Of a stretch of 64,000 nt of DNA, positions 55,495 to 63,272 are shown piece by piece. Positions within the stretch are counted from its first letter, which is position 1. Every line of letters begins with the position of its first letter. The translations under genes and the position numbers were made by a program. The DNA comes from Nonomuraea guangzhouensis (GTDB lineage Bacteria; Actinomycetota; Actinomycetes; Streptosporangiales; Streptosporangiaceae), in NCBI RefSeq assembly GCF_019396345.1, contig NZ_JAHKRM010000002.1, positions 310,001-374,000 on the forward strand, written 5' to 3'. A model generated the notes under the pieces. That model was not told the DNA's origin. It ran no database searches and saw only the letters and a program-made list of their open reading frames with translations.

Positions 55495-57003
55495 ATGACC
55501 CGCGTGGTCCTGCTGGGCTCTTCGCCCGGCCCTGACACCGCTCCGACCGGCCTGAGGCTGGCCGCGCTGCCTGGCAATACCACCGTGGCCGAACGGCTGC
55601 GCAGCCAGATCCTCTCCCTGGATCCGCAGCCGGCCACGATCGAGCCCGGCGACCTGGCCACCGCACTGCGCGCGCTGGCCGACGTCGCCGAGTCCGCGAC
55701 GGAGAACCTGTTCCTGATCCCGGACAACTCGATCATCCACGACGAGCTGATCTACCAGATCACCAAGGCCAAGCGCGGTGCGCTGGCCCTCGTCGCCAAG
55801 GAGCCGCGTCCGGAGACCGACGATCAGGCGCAGGAGGAGATCGTCCCGATCGACGAGGCGGAGCCGGAGATCGGGCTCAACACCCTCGAAGGGCTGCCCG
55901 TCCGCGCACGCGCCGGGAAGTCCCGCGTCATCTCCGTCGGCACCGCCAACCACGCGGTGACCAGGCCCAACACGGCACTGCTCGGCCCCCTGCACGTGAG
56001 CGCCAAGAACGCTCCCCTGCTGGCCGAGACCTGCCGCGAGCTCGCCGGCATGGCCGACGCGTTCGGCGCCGACGACGACCTGATCCAGCTGGTCGTCTTC
56101 GGCCTGGTCCGCAACGGCGTGTCCGTCGGCATCCGCGGCCGCCGCGACCTCTTCTACCGCCGGGTCACCACCCAGGAGGAGGTCAACGAGGCCGCCACCG
56201 AGATGTCCGGCATCGACGAGGACCGGGCCAGGCTCGACAACGCGGTCAAGGGCGCGGACGGTTTCTTCACCACCTACTTCGTCTCCACCTACTCCCGCTT
56301 CATCGCCCGCTGGGCCGCCCGGCGGGGCCTGACGCCCAACCAGGTCACGCTCATCTCGATCACGCTCGGCGTGCTGGCCGCGGCCTGCTTCGCCACCGGC
56401 GAGCGGCCGTGGATGGTGGCGGGTGGGGTGCTGATCTACTTCGCCTTCGTCTTCGACTGCGTCGACGGCCAGGTCGCCCGCTACGCCCGCAAGTTCGGTG
56501 TGCTCGGCGCGTGGCTTGACGCCACCTTCGACCGGTTCAAGGAGTACGTCGTCTTCGCCGGCCTCGCCGTCGGCTGGGTCGTGTCGGGCAACAGCGACGA
56601 CATCTGGATCCTCGCGCTGGCGGCGCTCGGCCTGCAGTCCACCCGCCACCTGCTCGACTTCTCCTTCGGCATCTCCAACCGCCGCAAGCCGCCCGCCCAG
56701 CTGCCCACGCTTCCCCTGGACGCCCCCGACGACCGCGCTCTTCGCAAGGCGCTGGAGCGTCGTAAGGTGGAGCGCAGCCAGGGCATTCGCGGCGTACTCA
56801 AGATGTGGAGCCGCGCCGGGCGGTTCAAAGCGGTGCACTGGGCGCGTAAGATGATCGTCTTCCCCATCGGCGAGCGGTTCGCGGCCATCGCGATCACCGC
56901 CGCCCTCTTCGACGCCCGCATCACCTTCCTCACGCTGGTGATCTGGGGCTCCGTCGCCGCCGCCTACACCCTCACCGGACGCCTCATGAGGTCGCTCGCA
57001 TGA
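55495..57003 (+). CDS. CDP-alcohol phosphatidyltransferase family protein
   Basis: This 502-residue membrane enzyme has an N-terminal nucleotidyltransferase-like or regulatory region (residues 1-250, including the IPDNSIIHDELIYQITK segment) and a C-terminal CDP-alcohol phosphotransferase domain. The latter has the signature DCVDGQVARYARKFGVLGAWLD, which fits the D-x2-DG-x2-AR-x8-G-x3-D-x3-D signature. About six transmembrane helices follow. It joins a CDP-activated group with an alcohol, as in inositol-phosphate-type lipids; the substrate is unknown. ATGA overlap with the next gene. Confidence 0.87.
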   Translation: MTRVVLLGSSPGPDTAPTGLRLAALPGNTTVAERLRSQILSLDPQPATIEPGDLATALRALADVAESATENLFLIPDNSIIHDELIYQITKAKRGALALVAKEPRPETDDQAQEEIVPIDEAEPEIGLNTLEGLPVRARAGKSRVISVGTANHAVTRPNTALLGPLHVSAKNAPLLAETCRELAGMADAFGADDDLIQLVVFGLVRNGVSVGIRGRRDLFYRRVTTQEEVNEAATEMSGIDEDRARLDNAVKGADGFFTTYFVSTYSRFIARWAARRGLTPNQVTLISITLGVLAAACFATGERPWMVAGGVLIYFAFVFDCVDGQVARYARKFGVLGAWLDATFDRFKEYVVFAGLAVGWVVSGNSDDIWILALAALGLQSTRHLLDFSFGISNRRKPPAQLPTLPLDAPDDRALRKALERRKVERSQGIRGVLKMWSRAGRFKAVHWARKMIVFPIGERFAAIAITAALFDARITFLTLVIWGSVAAAYTLTGRLMRSLA

Positions 57004-57722
57004 TCACCGCACCACTGGCCGCAGGCACCCCCACGCCGGATCCCGACGAGGAACGCCGCCGCATCCAGACCGCCCGCCTCCTCGCCTACCGCGACGACGG
57101 CCCCCTCGTCCACGCGCTGGCCGGCCGCATCGGCAAGGGCATCCCGCCGGTGCCGGCCACGCTCATCGCCCTGCTGGCGATCGTGGCCATCACGGTCTCC
57201 GGGGTGCTGAAATCCGGTGGCCCGATCCTGCTCGTGCCACCGCTGCTCGTGCTCCTGCTGGTGCTGCCGACCGCACCCCGCGATCACCTGGGCCGTCTCG
57301 ACTGGCTCACCCCGCCGCTGCTGCGCGGCGCCGAGTTCCTCACGATCATCGCCGTGGGGCTGGCGGCCGACGTGCCGAAGTGGCTGCTGTTCGTGCTCGT
57401 GTACGTGGTGGGTTATCACACGTACGACACCGTCTACCGGACGCGGCAGAGCATCTGGCCGCCCGCCTGGGTCTTCCACGCGGGGCTCGGCTGGGAGCTG
57501 CGGCTGCTGATCATCGGCGTGGGCGCGGCCCTGGGCTGGCTGCCAGCGGTGCTGGCGGTGCTGACGGCGTACCTGTTCGTGCTGTTCGCGGTGGAGAGCG
57601 TGACCAGCTGGGTCCGCCTCGACAAGGCCTCCGCCCAGGCGGGCGCCGACGCCGAACAGGACCTGGAGGCCTCCCCGGAGGACGCCCTCGAACAAGCCAC
57701 CGGCGAGGCCGAGAAGGGCTGA
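57000..57722 (+). CDS. DUF5941-like membrane protein
   Basis: The 240-residue membrane protein has five to six helices (PATLIALLAIVAITVSGVL, PILLVPPLLVLLLVLP, WLLFVLVYVVGYHTYDTVYRTRQ). It has an acidic Ala/Glu tail (AGADAEQDLEASPEDALEQATGEAEKG). In other actinomycetes the corresponding DUF5941 domain is fused to the CDP-alcohol transferase; here the two are separate genes with an ATGA overlap, so they probably form one complex. A good terminator follows. Confidence 0.8.
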   Translation: MITAPLAAGTPTPDPDEERRRIQTARLLAYRDDGPLVHALAGRIGKGIPPVPATLIALLAIVAITVSGVLKSGGPILLVPPLLVLLLVLPTAPRDHLGRLDWLTPPLLRGAEFLTIIAVGLAADVPKWLLFVLVYVVGYHTYDTVYRTRQSIWPPAWVFHAGLGWELRLLIIGVGAALGWLPAVLAVLTAYLFVLFAVESVTSWVRLDKASAQAGADAEQDLEASPEDALEQATGEAEKG

Positions 57723-57738
57723 CTTTCGTCCTCCCTTG

Positions 57739-57773
57739 CACCACCCCTGTGTGTCATGCGGGGGTGGTGTTTT
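57739..57773 (+). terminator. intrinsic terminator
   Basis: CACCACCCC and GGGGTGGTG pair perfectly over 9 bp around a 13-nt loop, followed by TTTT at 57770-57773. It lies 17 bp after the DUF5941-like gene and closes that two-gene operon. Confidence 0.85.
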
Positions 57774-57805
57774 GTGTCCGCGCACGTTAGTAGACCTCGC
57801 TCACG

Positions 57806-58057
57806 CTGGACGAACCCTACTCCAAACACCTGCGAGGCAAGGTGCGTGAGCGGCGGTTGACGTTGTCACGCCGCGAGGCACGCATCACGTAGTGGCTGGC
57901 TCCTGGCTGCCGGGTTGTGTTGTTGACGGCGTTCTACAAGACCAGGCGCAAGGAGACGACGCAGATCGACCGAGCGGAGCGGGCGCAGGTCGCCTGCGAG
58001 AGTGATCATGGTCCGGCGCGTCAGGCGTACCACAGAGAGTTCAAGGAGGATCTGTGA
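57806..58057 (+). pseudogene. RelE/HigB-type toxin, N-truncated with an internal stop
   Basis: The frame reads LDEPYSKHLRGKVRERRLTL, then SRREARIT, a TAG stop, and on with WLAPGCRVVLLTAFYKTRR and ETTQIDRAERAQVACES before TGA. Homologous RelE/ParE-type toxins have RITYW here, so the TAG replaces a Tyr codon. The first 30 or so residues are also gone. The toxin stop overlaps the GTG start of the antitoxin, the normal toxin-antitoxin arrangement, so the toxin is dead while the antitoxin survives. Confidence 0.8.
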
Positions 58058-58362
58058 GCGGGCACAGTAAGTGGCAGACGACCCGGCATCGCCGCCTCGC
58101 CGGCGAGGTGAACGACCCCGAGTACGCGAGGTTTTACGAAGAGGCAGAAGCTGAGCAGCGACTTGGCCAGCTTGTCTACGACCGGCGCGTCGCTCTTGGT
58201 TTGTCGCAGACGGAGCTGGCTGAGCGTGCGGGGATGACTCAGCCGCAGGTGTCCCGTTTGGAGACAGGTGGTGGCAACATCACCGTGGCATCCCTGCGGC
58301 GGCTGGCCGCCGCGCTGGACGCGGACCTGACCATCGAGTTCCTTCCTCACCGGGCTGCATGA
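58054..58362 (+). CDS. XRE-family antitoxin (HigA-like)
   Basis: This 102-residue protein has a helix-turn-helix (LGLSQTELAERAGMTQPQVSRLETGGGNITVASLRRLAAALDADLTIEF). An N-terminal toxin-contacting region reads KWQTTRHRRLAGEVNDPEYARFYEEAEAEQRL. The GTG start overlaps the stop of the ruined toxin. It now works at most as a stand-alone DNA-binding protein, possibly still controlling the shared promoter. AAGGAGGATCT precedes the start. Confidence 0.9.
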   Translation: MSGHSKWQTTRHRRLAGEVNDPEYARFYEEAEAEQRLGQLVYDRRVALGLSQTELAERAGMTQPQVSRLETGGGNITVASLRRLAAALDADLTIEFLPHRAA

Positions 58363-58471
58363 TCTGGCCTGACGACGTGGAATGCCGGGGCCCGGCGAGT
58401 TCAGATTCGAGCGATTATGGTGGGTAACCAGGGCACCCTAGTCGGCAGCGGTTCTGTGCCGGGAGGCGCGG

Positions 58472-59650
58472 ATGGCGTTCTTGTCGCGGCTGTTCAAGTG
58501 GGGGGCGGGCGATCCGCCGGCCGAGCGGGAGGAAGCGCGTCGGCAGGGGATGCGGGATGCCCGGGAGCATCCGCTTGGGGAATTCACGGATCCGGAGTTC
58601 CAGCCTTCGTACGTGACCGAGGTGCGGGCTCGGGCGCGTGAGCGCGTCACCGAGGTTGATCGGCGGCTGGCGGCCACCAGGACCGCGCTGCTTGAGCGGG
58701 CGGTGGGGGCTCGGGAGACGATCCTGCGCGAGCTGGGGCGGGCCGATCTGCGGCCGATCACCGATCACGCCAACGGCCAGGCGTACGGCCACGGGCCCGG
58801 CCAGGCGCACGGCCACGCGCACGGTCACGCGGACGATCACGCGGACGGCGCCAAGGGTGCCGGGCCGGCGGGTGATCCGGGCGCTGCCGCTTCGGCGGGC
58901 GATGAGGATGCCTTCATCTCCATCGCGGAGGCCCGGCGGCGGCGGGCCGAGGCGCGGCGTAAGGCGGTGGTGCAGGAGGCCGGTGACACGGTTCATCGGG
59001 CCAGGGCGCAGATCGAGCGGCTCACGCAGGAGTGGGAGAGCGCGCTGATCGAACGCAACCATGCGGTGGAGACCGTGCATGCCAGGGCCGAGCAGCTCAT
59101 CGCCGCTTATCGGGGTGGGGTGATGCGGGCTCATCCGCGCAAGGAAGAGATCCCGGCGCTGTGGAAGGGCGAGGTCATCGCGATGGACTCCTCGGGGGAC
59201 AGTGCGGCCGCGGTCTCCGGGCGGGAGGAGATCGGACGGATCATGGAGGAGGTCGAGGCGCGGATCGAGGTGTGGCATGCCGAGGTGGTCGCGCCTCGGG
59301 CACTGCCAGGCGAGCCACGACGCGCACTCCCCCGGGACGCGGCCCCAGGCGCCGACGTCGTTATCGACGCCGACTTAGAGCCCGATGCCGACCTTGGTTC
59401 GGACGCTGACCTTGGTTCGGATGCCGGCCTTGGTTCGGACGCTGACCTTGGTTCGGATGCCGGCCTCGGATCGGATGCCGGCCTCGATCCAGACGTCGGC
59501 TCCGGCCTGGGTGGCGACGACCGTGATCGCGGGACCGGCCGTGATCGCGAGGCTGGACCGGGCCGGGTATTCGGACCCGGCCATGGGGCTGGACCCGACC
59601 GGACGGCCGGACCCGACCGTGACGACACGGGGGCTGGAGGAAGGCGATGA
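58472..59650 (+). CDS. coiled-coil protein with His-rich and Asp/Gly repeat segments
   Basis: The 392-residue protein is of unknown function. It has a helical N-terminal half (VRARARERVTEVDRRLAATRTALLERAVGA), an His-rich linker near residues 103-125 (HGPGQAHGHAHGHADDHADG), then a long helix (AEARRRRAEARRKAVVQEAGDTVHRARAQIERLTQEW). The tail is low in complexity: six-residue DLGSDA repeats and then RDRGTGRDREAGPGR. It overlaps the lipoprotein gene by four bases (ATGA). An envelope or scaffold role is possible. Confidence 0.8.
   Translation: MAFLSRLFKWGAGDPPAEREEARRQGMRDAREHPLGEFTDPEFQPSYVTEVRARARERVTEVDRRLAATRTALLERAVGARETILRELGRADLRPITDHANGQAYGHGPGQAHGHAHGHADDHADGAKGAGPAGDPGAAASAGDEDAFISIAEARRRRAEARRKAVVQEAGDTVHRARAQIERLTQEWESALIERNHAVETVHARAEQLIAAYRGGVMRAHPRKEEIPALWKGEVIAMDSSGDSAAAVSGREEIGRIMEEVEARIEVWHAEVVAPRALPGEPRRALPRDAAPGADVVIDADLEPDADLGSDADLGSDAGLGSDADLGSDAGLGSDAGLDPDVGSGLGGDDRDRGTGRDREAGPGRVFGPGHGAGPDRTAGPDRDDTGAGGRR
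59372..59497 (+). repeat. 18-bp tandem repeat within a coding region
   Basis: Seven copies of an 18-bp unit (consensus GACCTTGGTTCGGATGCC) encode six-residue DLGSDA-type units. Copies 2-6 are nearly identical and the outer copies have diverged. The period keeps the frame, and slippage could change copy number between strains. It is a coding minisatellite, not a CRISPR array. Confidence 0.9.
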
Positions 59651-60447
59651 CGGACGGAGGTGGCGGCGAGGCCCGGTCTCGGGGGGCGTCTCTTACGCGG
59701 GCGCCCGCGCCTCCGGTCGTCGGGGCGAGGAAGGGGAGGGTGCGGCGCGGGGTGGCTGCCGCAGGGGTCGTGGTGCTGTTAGGGGCGGGGGTCAGCGGGT
59801 GCGGGACCGAGGCGAAGGCCGTGTGCGGGGTGGTCGTCGACTCCACCAGCTATGCCGACCCGGCGACCTCCCGCAGTGACGTCACCTCCAAGCTGCCCGC
59901 CTTCGCCCAGGGCTGCGACTGGATCGCGTTCGCCGCCGTGACCGGGAGCTCCGAGAGCAGTACGTGCCGCCAGGACCCGGTGTCCATCGCGGCCACCAAG
60001 GCCGAGAACCCCAACGCGAACCCCGTCGTCGAAGACCGCATCCGGACCCATCGCATCACCGAGGTGCTCCCCCGGGCGGTCGCGCTGTTCGACTGCCCGA
60101 CCGAGGGCGAGGGGTCGGACGTGCTGGGTGCGCTCCGGTACCTGGTCAAGCAGATGAGCGCCCAGCGGCAGCCGGACAAGGCACATCAGATCATCGTGTT
60201 CAGCGACCTCATCAACAACCGGGGCGAGCTGAACATCAACAAGCTGGACCTGAGCGAGGCCGCCCGCGCGCAGAAGGCCAAGCAGTTGCGGGCCTCGCAG
60301 CTGATGCCGGACCTGGCCGGCTACGGGGTGGTCGTGCACGGGTTCCTGCGGGAGAAGACGGCGAGCCCCGACCGGTTCCCGCTGCTGGAGGACTTCTGGA
60401 AGGAGACGTTCGAGGCGGCGGGGGCGAGCCCGGTCGACCTGCTGTAG
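59647..60447 (+). CDS. lipoprotein coupled to the repeat protein
   Basis: This 266-residue protein begins with a long basic cytoplasmic part, then a hydrophobic segment ending in the lipobox-like LGAGVSGC (Cys at about 52). The exported domain has strands and helices like a Rossmann/von Willebrand A fold (KAVCGVVVDSTSYAD and HQIIVFSDLINNRGELNINK, the latter with a possible MIDAS-like region). Function unknown. It starts in the stop of the repeat protein gene. Confidence 0.75.
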   Translation: MTDGGGGEARSRGASLTRAPAPPVVGARKGRVRRGVAAAGVVVLLGAGVSGCGTEAKAVCGVVVDSTSYADPATSRSDVTSKLPAFAQGCDWIAFAAVTGSSESSTCRQDPVSIAATKAENPNANPVVEDRIRTHRITEVLPRAVALFDCPTEGEGSDVLGALRYLVKQMSAQRQPDKAHQIIVFSDLINNRGELNINKLDLSEAARAQKAKQLRASQLMPDLAGYGVVVHGFLREKTASPDRFPLLEDFWKETFEAAGASPVDLL

Positions 60448-60515
60448 GACGCGAACGCGCCGCCCCGCACTACACGGGCCTTTTCAGCGAGCCGTCAAGC
60501 CTGTCGTGCCGTTCG

Positions 60516-60567
60516 TTGACAGGGCATTACACCTGTGTTTACGTCTCGTGAGAGAGCGCTCTCTCAC
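60516..60567 (+). promoter_or_regulatory. promoter and LacI-type operator upstream of the GH16 gene
   Basis: TTGACA (60516-60521), a 17-bp spacer and TTACGT (60539-60544) suggest a sigma-70-type promoter. Just after the -10 is the perfect 20-bp palindrome GTGAGAGAGCGCTCTCTCAC (60548-60567). Its GAGCGCTC core matches CebR/LacI-family operators of Actinobacteria (consensus TGGGAGCGCTCCCA). A LacI-type repressor bound there would block initiation; its gene is not in the window. Confidence 0.8.
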
Positions 60568-60603
60568 AACCTCCTCAGCCTCCGCATCCCCCAGGAGCAA
60601 GGA

Positions 60604-62004
60604 ATGGCAACACAAACCCCGAGTCGCAGGCGCCTGGCGGCGGTCGCCGTGGCGCTGGCGGTGCTCGCCGCCCTCCTCGTGCACGTGGCCGTGAGCGCTG
60701 CCGCGGCCGTGCCCCCAACACCTTCCGGCTGGTCCCTGGTCTGGTCGGACGACTTCAACGGCAGCGCGGGCGCGCCGCCCTCATCGGCCAACTGGATCGT
60801 GGACACCGGACACGGCTACCCGGGCGGACCGGGCAACTGGGGCACCGGTGAGATCCAGAACTACACGGCCGCCTCCTCGAACCTCGGCCTCGACGGCTCC
60901 GGGAACCTGCGGATCACGCCCCAGCGCAGCAGCTCCGGCGAATGGACGTCGGCGCGCGTCGAGACCACCCGGGCCGACTTCAAGCCGGCCGACGGGCGGG
61001 TGCTGCGCATCGAGGGCCGCATCCAGATGCCGAACGTGACGGGTCAGTCCGCCCTCGGCTACTGGCCGGCGTTCTGGGCGCTCGGCCAGCCGTACCGGGG
61101 CAACTACTGGAACTGGCCGGGCATCGGCGAGTTCGACATCATGGAGAACGTCAACGGCATCAACTCTGTCTGGGGCGTGCTCCACTGCGGCGTGAACCCC
61201 GGCGGCCCGTGCAACGAGACCACCGGCCTGGGCGCCAGCCGCGCCTGCCCCGGCTCGACGTGCCAGGAGGCCTTCCACACGTACCGCTTCGAATGGGACC
61301 GCAGCGTGAGTCCCAACCAGTTGCGCTGGTACGTGGACGGCCAGCAGTTCCACAGCGTGAGCCAGAGCCAGCTCGACGCCGGGACCTGGGCCAACATGAC
61401 CGGGCACGCCGGCTACTTCCTGCTGCTCAACGTGGCCATGGGCGGGGCGTTCCCGGACGCGCTGGCCGGCAGCGCGACGCCGACCGCGGCCACCGTGCCG
61501 GGACGGCCGATGGTCGTCGACTACGTGGCGGTATGGCAGAGCGGCAGCACGGGACCGACGCCGACCGTCACACCCACCCCGCCCGGCGGGGTCGACGCCC
61601 GCTCGACCATCCAGGCCGAGAGCTACCAGGCCCAGTCGGGCACCATCGTCGAGACCACCACGGACACGGGCGGCGGGCAGAACGTCGGCGCCATCGCCAA
61701 CGGCGACTGGCTCCGCTTCGACGGGGTGAACTTCGGCTCCGAGGCCGCCAGGCAGTTCAAGGCCAGGGTGGCGTCGGGGGCGGCGGGCGGGGTGAGCGGG
61801 CTGGTCCAGGTGCGGCTCGACAGCCCCACGGCGACGCCGATCGGCGACTTCGCGCTGGCCAACACGGGCGGCTGGCAGAGCTGGCGGACGGTTCCCGCGA
61901 ACATCTCCGGGGTGACCGGAACGCACACGGTCTACCTGACGTTCAGCAGCGGCCAACCGGCTGACTTCGTCAACGTCAACTGGTTCACTTTCTCGACGAC
62001 GTGA
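60604..62004 (+). CDS. secreted GH16 glucanase with a CBM6 module
   Basis: The 466-residue secreted enzyme has a signal peptide (LAAVAVALAVLAALLVHVAVSAAAA). The GH16 domain at residues 40-325 has catalytic GEFDIMEN (Glu176, Asp178, Glu181) in a laminarinase-type context. A Thr/Pro linker (GPTPTVTPTPPG) leads to a CBM6-like sandwich (IQAESYQAQSGTIVETTTDTGGGQNVGAIANGDWLRFDGVNFG). It should cleave beta-1,3-glucans. AAGGA lies close before ATG 60604. Regulation by the LacI-type palindrome upstream is likely. Confidence 0.92.
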   Translation: MATQTPSRRRLAAVAVALAVLAALLVHVAVSAAAAVPPTPSGWSLVWSDDFNGSAGAPPSSANWIVDTGHGYPGGPGNWGTGEIQNYTAASSNLGLDGSGNLRITPQRSSSGEWTSARVETTRADFKPADGRVLRIEGRIQMPNVTGQSALGYWPAFWALGQPYRGNYWNWPGIGEFDIMENVNGINSVWGVLHCGVNPGGPCNETTGLGASRACPGSTCQEAFHTYRFEWDRSVSPNQLRWYVDGQQFHSVSQSQLDAGTWANMTGHAGYFLLLNVAMGGAFPDALAGSATPTAATVPGRPMVVDYVAVWQSGSTGPTPTVTPTPPGGVDARSTIQAESYQAQSGTIVETTTDTGGGQNVGAIANGDWLRFDGVNFGSEAARQFKARVASGAAGGVSGLVQVRLDSPTATPIGDFALANTGGWQSWRTVPANISGVTGTHTVYLTFSSGQPADFVNVNWFTFSTT

Positions 62005-62013
62005 CCACCACGG

Positions 62014-63210
62014 TCAGGCGCCGCGGGTGTCTGCGGCGCGGCGCCTGGCCACGATGCGTTCGGCCCAGCTGGCCGCCTCCGGGTCGTGCAGCCCTTCGAC
62101 CACGCCGCCCAGGTACGCGCTGCCGAGGCTGTCGAAGCCGCTGTCGAGCTGCCGTGTCCTACTGGCCAGCCGCCGGTCGACCGCCTGCAGGTACTGGGCG
62201 ACGCTCTCGGCGTAACCGGCGTCTCGCTGGTAGTCGGCCTGGGCGGCGGCGCAGGCCAGGGCCTCGGCGTCACGCTTGGCGCGGAGCTCGCGCAGCCGGC
62301 GGTCGTTGGGGTTGTGCATCCTGCGCCCCAGGTCGGCGGCGATCAGCGCGGTGGCGACCAGCAGGGCGAGCAGCAGGATCATGGTGGGCAGGAGGCCGAC
62401 GCCGGAGGAGGTGGGGCCGATCTCCTGGCCGTCGACGACCAGCGGCCTGACCAGGGCCTCCCGGCGGAGCACGGCCACGGCGACGATCAGGCCGAGCCAG
62501 ACGAGCGCGACGGCGATCAGCAGCCAGCGTCCCTTGGCGGGGCTGCCGTTCTCCTGCCATGCCCGGAACGTCCTCCCGTACATGTGCGGGGCGACCAGCA
62601 TGATCAACGCGGCGCCCGCCGCGAGCAGGGCGGTCATCGCCACGCTGTCGCCCCAGTTCAGGATCACCTGGTACAGGATGGGCACCTCGACGATCAGCAG
62701 AAGCAGCAGGAGCAGCGCGGCGGGCAGCCAGCGGCGGACGACGGGCCAGCGGCTGCCGGACAGCGCGATGGAGCTCGGGCGGCCGTCGCCGGGGCGCCTG
62801 CTCGGCTGTTCCAGCTCCCGGACCCGGCGCTGGCTGTCGTCGAGCGCCTGGCGGATCTCGCCGAACGCGCGCTGCGACTCGGTCAGCTTGATCTTCTGCG
62901 TCTCGAACTCGGCGCGGGCCTGCTGGATCTCCCGCTCGGTGAGGTGCTCGATCTGGGCCAGTTCGGCCAGGCGCTCGTCCTCCAGCTCGTGGAAGCGTGG
63001 CACGCTGCCGGTTTCGAGGGTGAGCGTGTCGATCTGGCCGTCGGTGGCGTGGGCGCGGCCCAGTTCGCGTTCCTCGCGGCGGCGCTGCGCCCAGTCGGGC
63101 AGGTGGTAGAGGTCTCCGTCATAGGCGACGGCGGGGGCGAGACGAGTGACTTGTCCTGGCTCGTCGGATTCATGCCCGTGGTTGTGCTCGTGCCGGCGAG
63201 TGAAGCGCAT
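62014..63210 (-). CDS. coiled-coil membrane protein of unknown function
   Basis: This 398-residue protein has a charged N-terminus with His-rich RRHEHNHGHE and a coiled coil at about 70-145 (LEDERLAELAQIEHLTEREIQQARAEFETQKIKLTESQRAFGEIRQALDDSQRRVRELEQ). Two pairs of transmembrane segments follow (RWLPAALLLLLLLIVEVPILYQVI, MTALLAAGAALIMLVAP, WLLIAVALVWLGLIVAVAVL, LPTMILLLALLVATALIAADL), then a second helical part. There is no homology I can name; it is possibly structural or stress related. Convergent with GH16. Confidence 0.75.
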   Translation of the reverse strand: MRFTRRHEHNHGHESDEPGQVTRLAPAVAYDGDLYHLPDWAQRRREERELGRAHATDGQIDTLTLETGSVPRFHELEDERLAELAQIEHLTEREIQQARAEFETQKIKLTESQRAFGEIRQALDDSQRRVRELEQPSRRPGDGRPSSIALSGSRWPVVRRWLPAALLLLLLLIVEVPILYQVILNWGDSVAMTALLAAGAALIMLVAPHMYGRTFRAWQENGSPAKGRWLLIAVALVWLGLIVAVAVLRREALVRPLVVDGQEIGPTSSGVGLLPTMILLLALLVATALIAADLGRRMHNPNDRRLRELRAKRDAEALACAAAQADYQRDAGYAESVAQYLQAVDRRLASRTRQLDSGFDSLGSAYLGGVVEGLHDPEAASWAERIVARRRAADTRGA

Positions 63211-63272
63211 ACAGCCTCCAACGCGGTCCTGTCTTTCGATGCTAATCGCCGGATATGCGGAACAATGGCGGG

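Noticed and set aside
59372..59497. CRISPR-like short regular repeats
   Set aside because: The units are contiguous 18-bp coding repeats without spacers and keep the reading frame.
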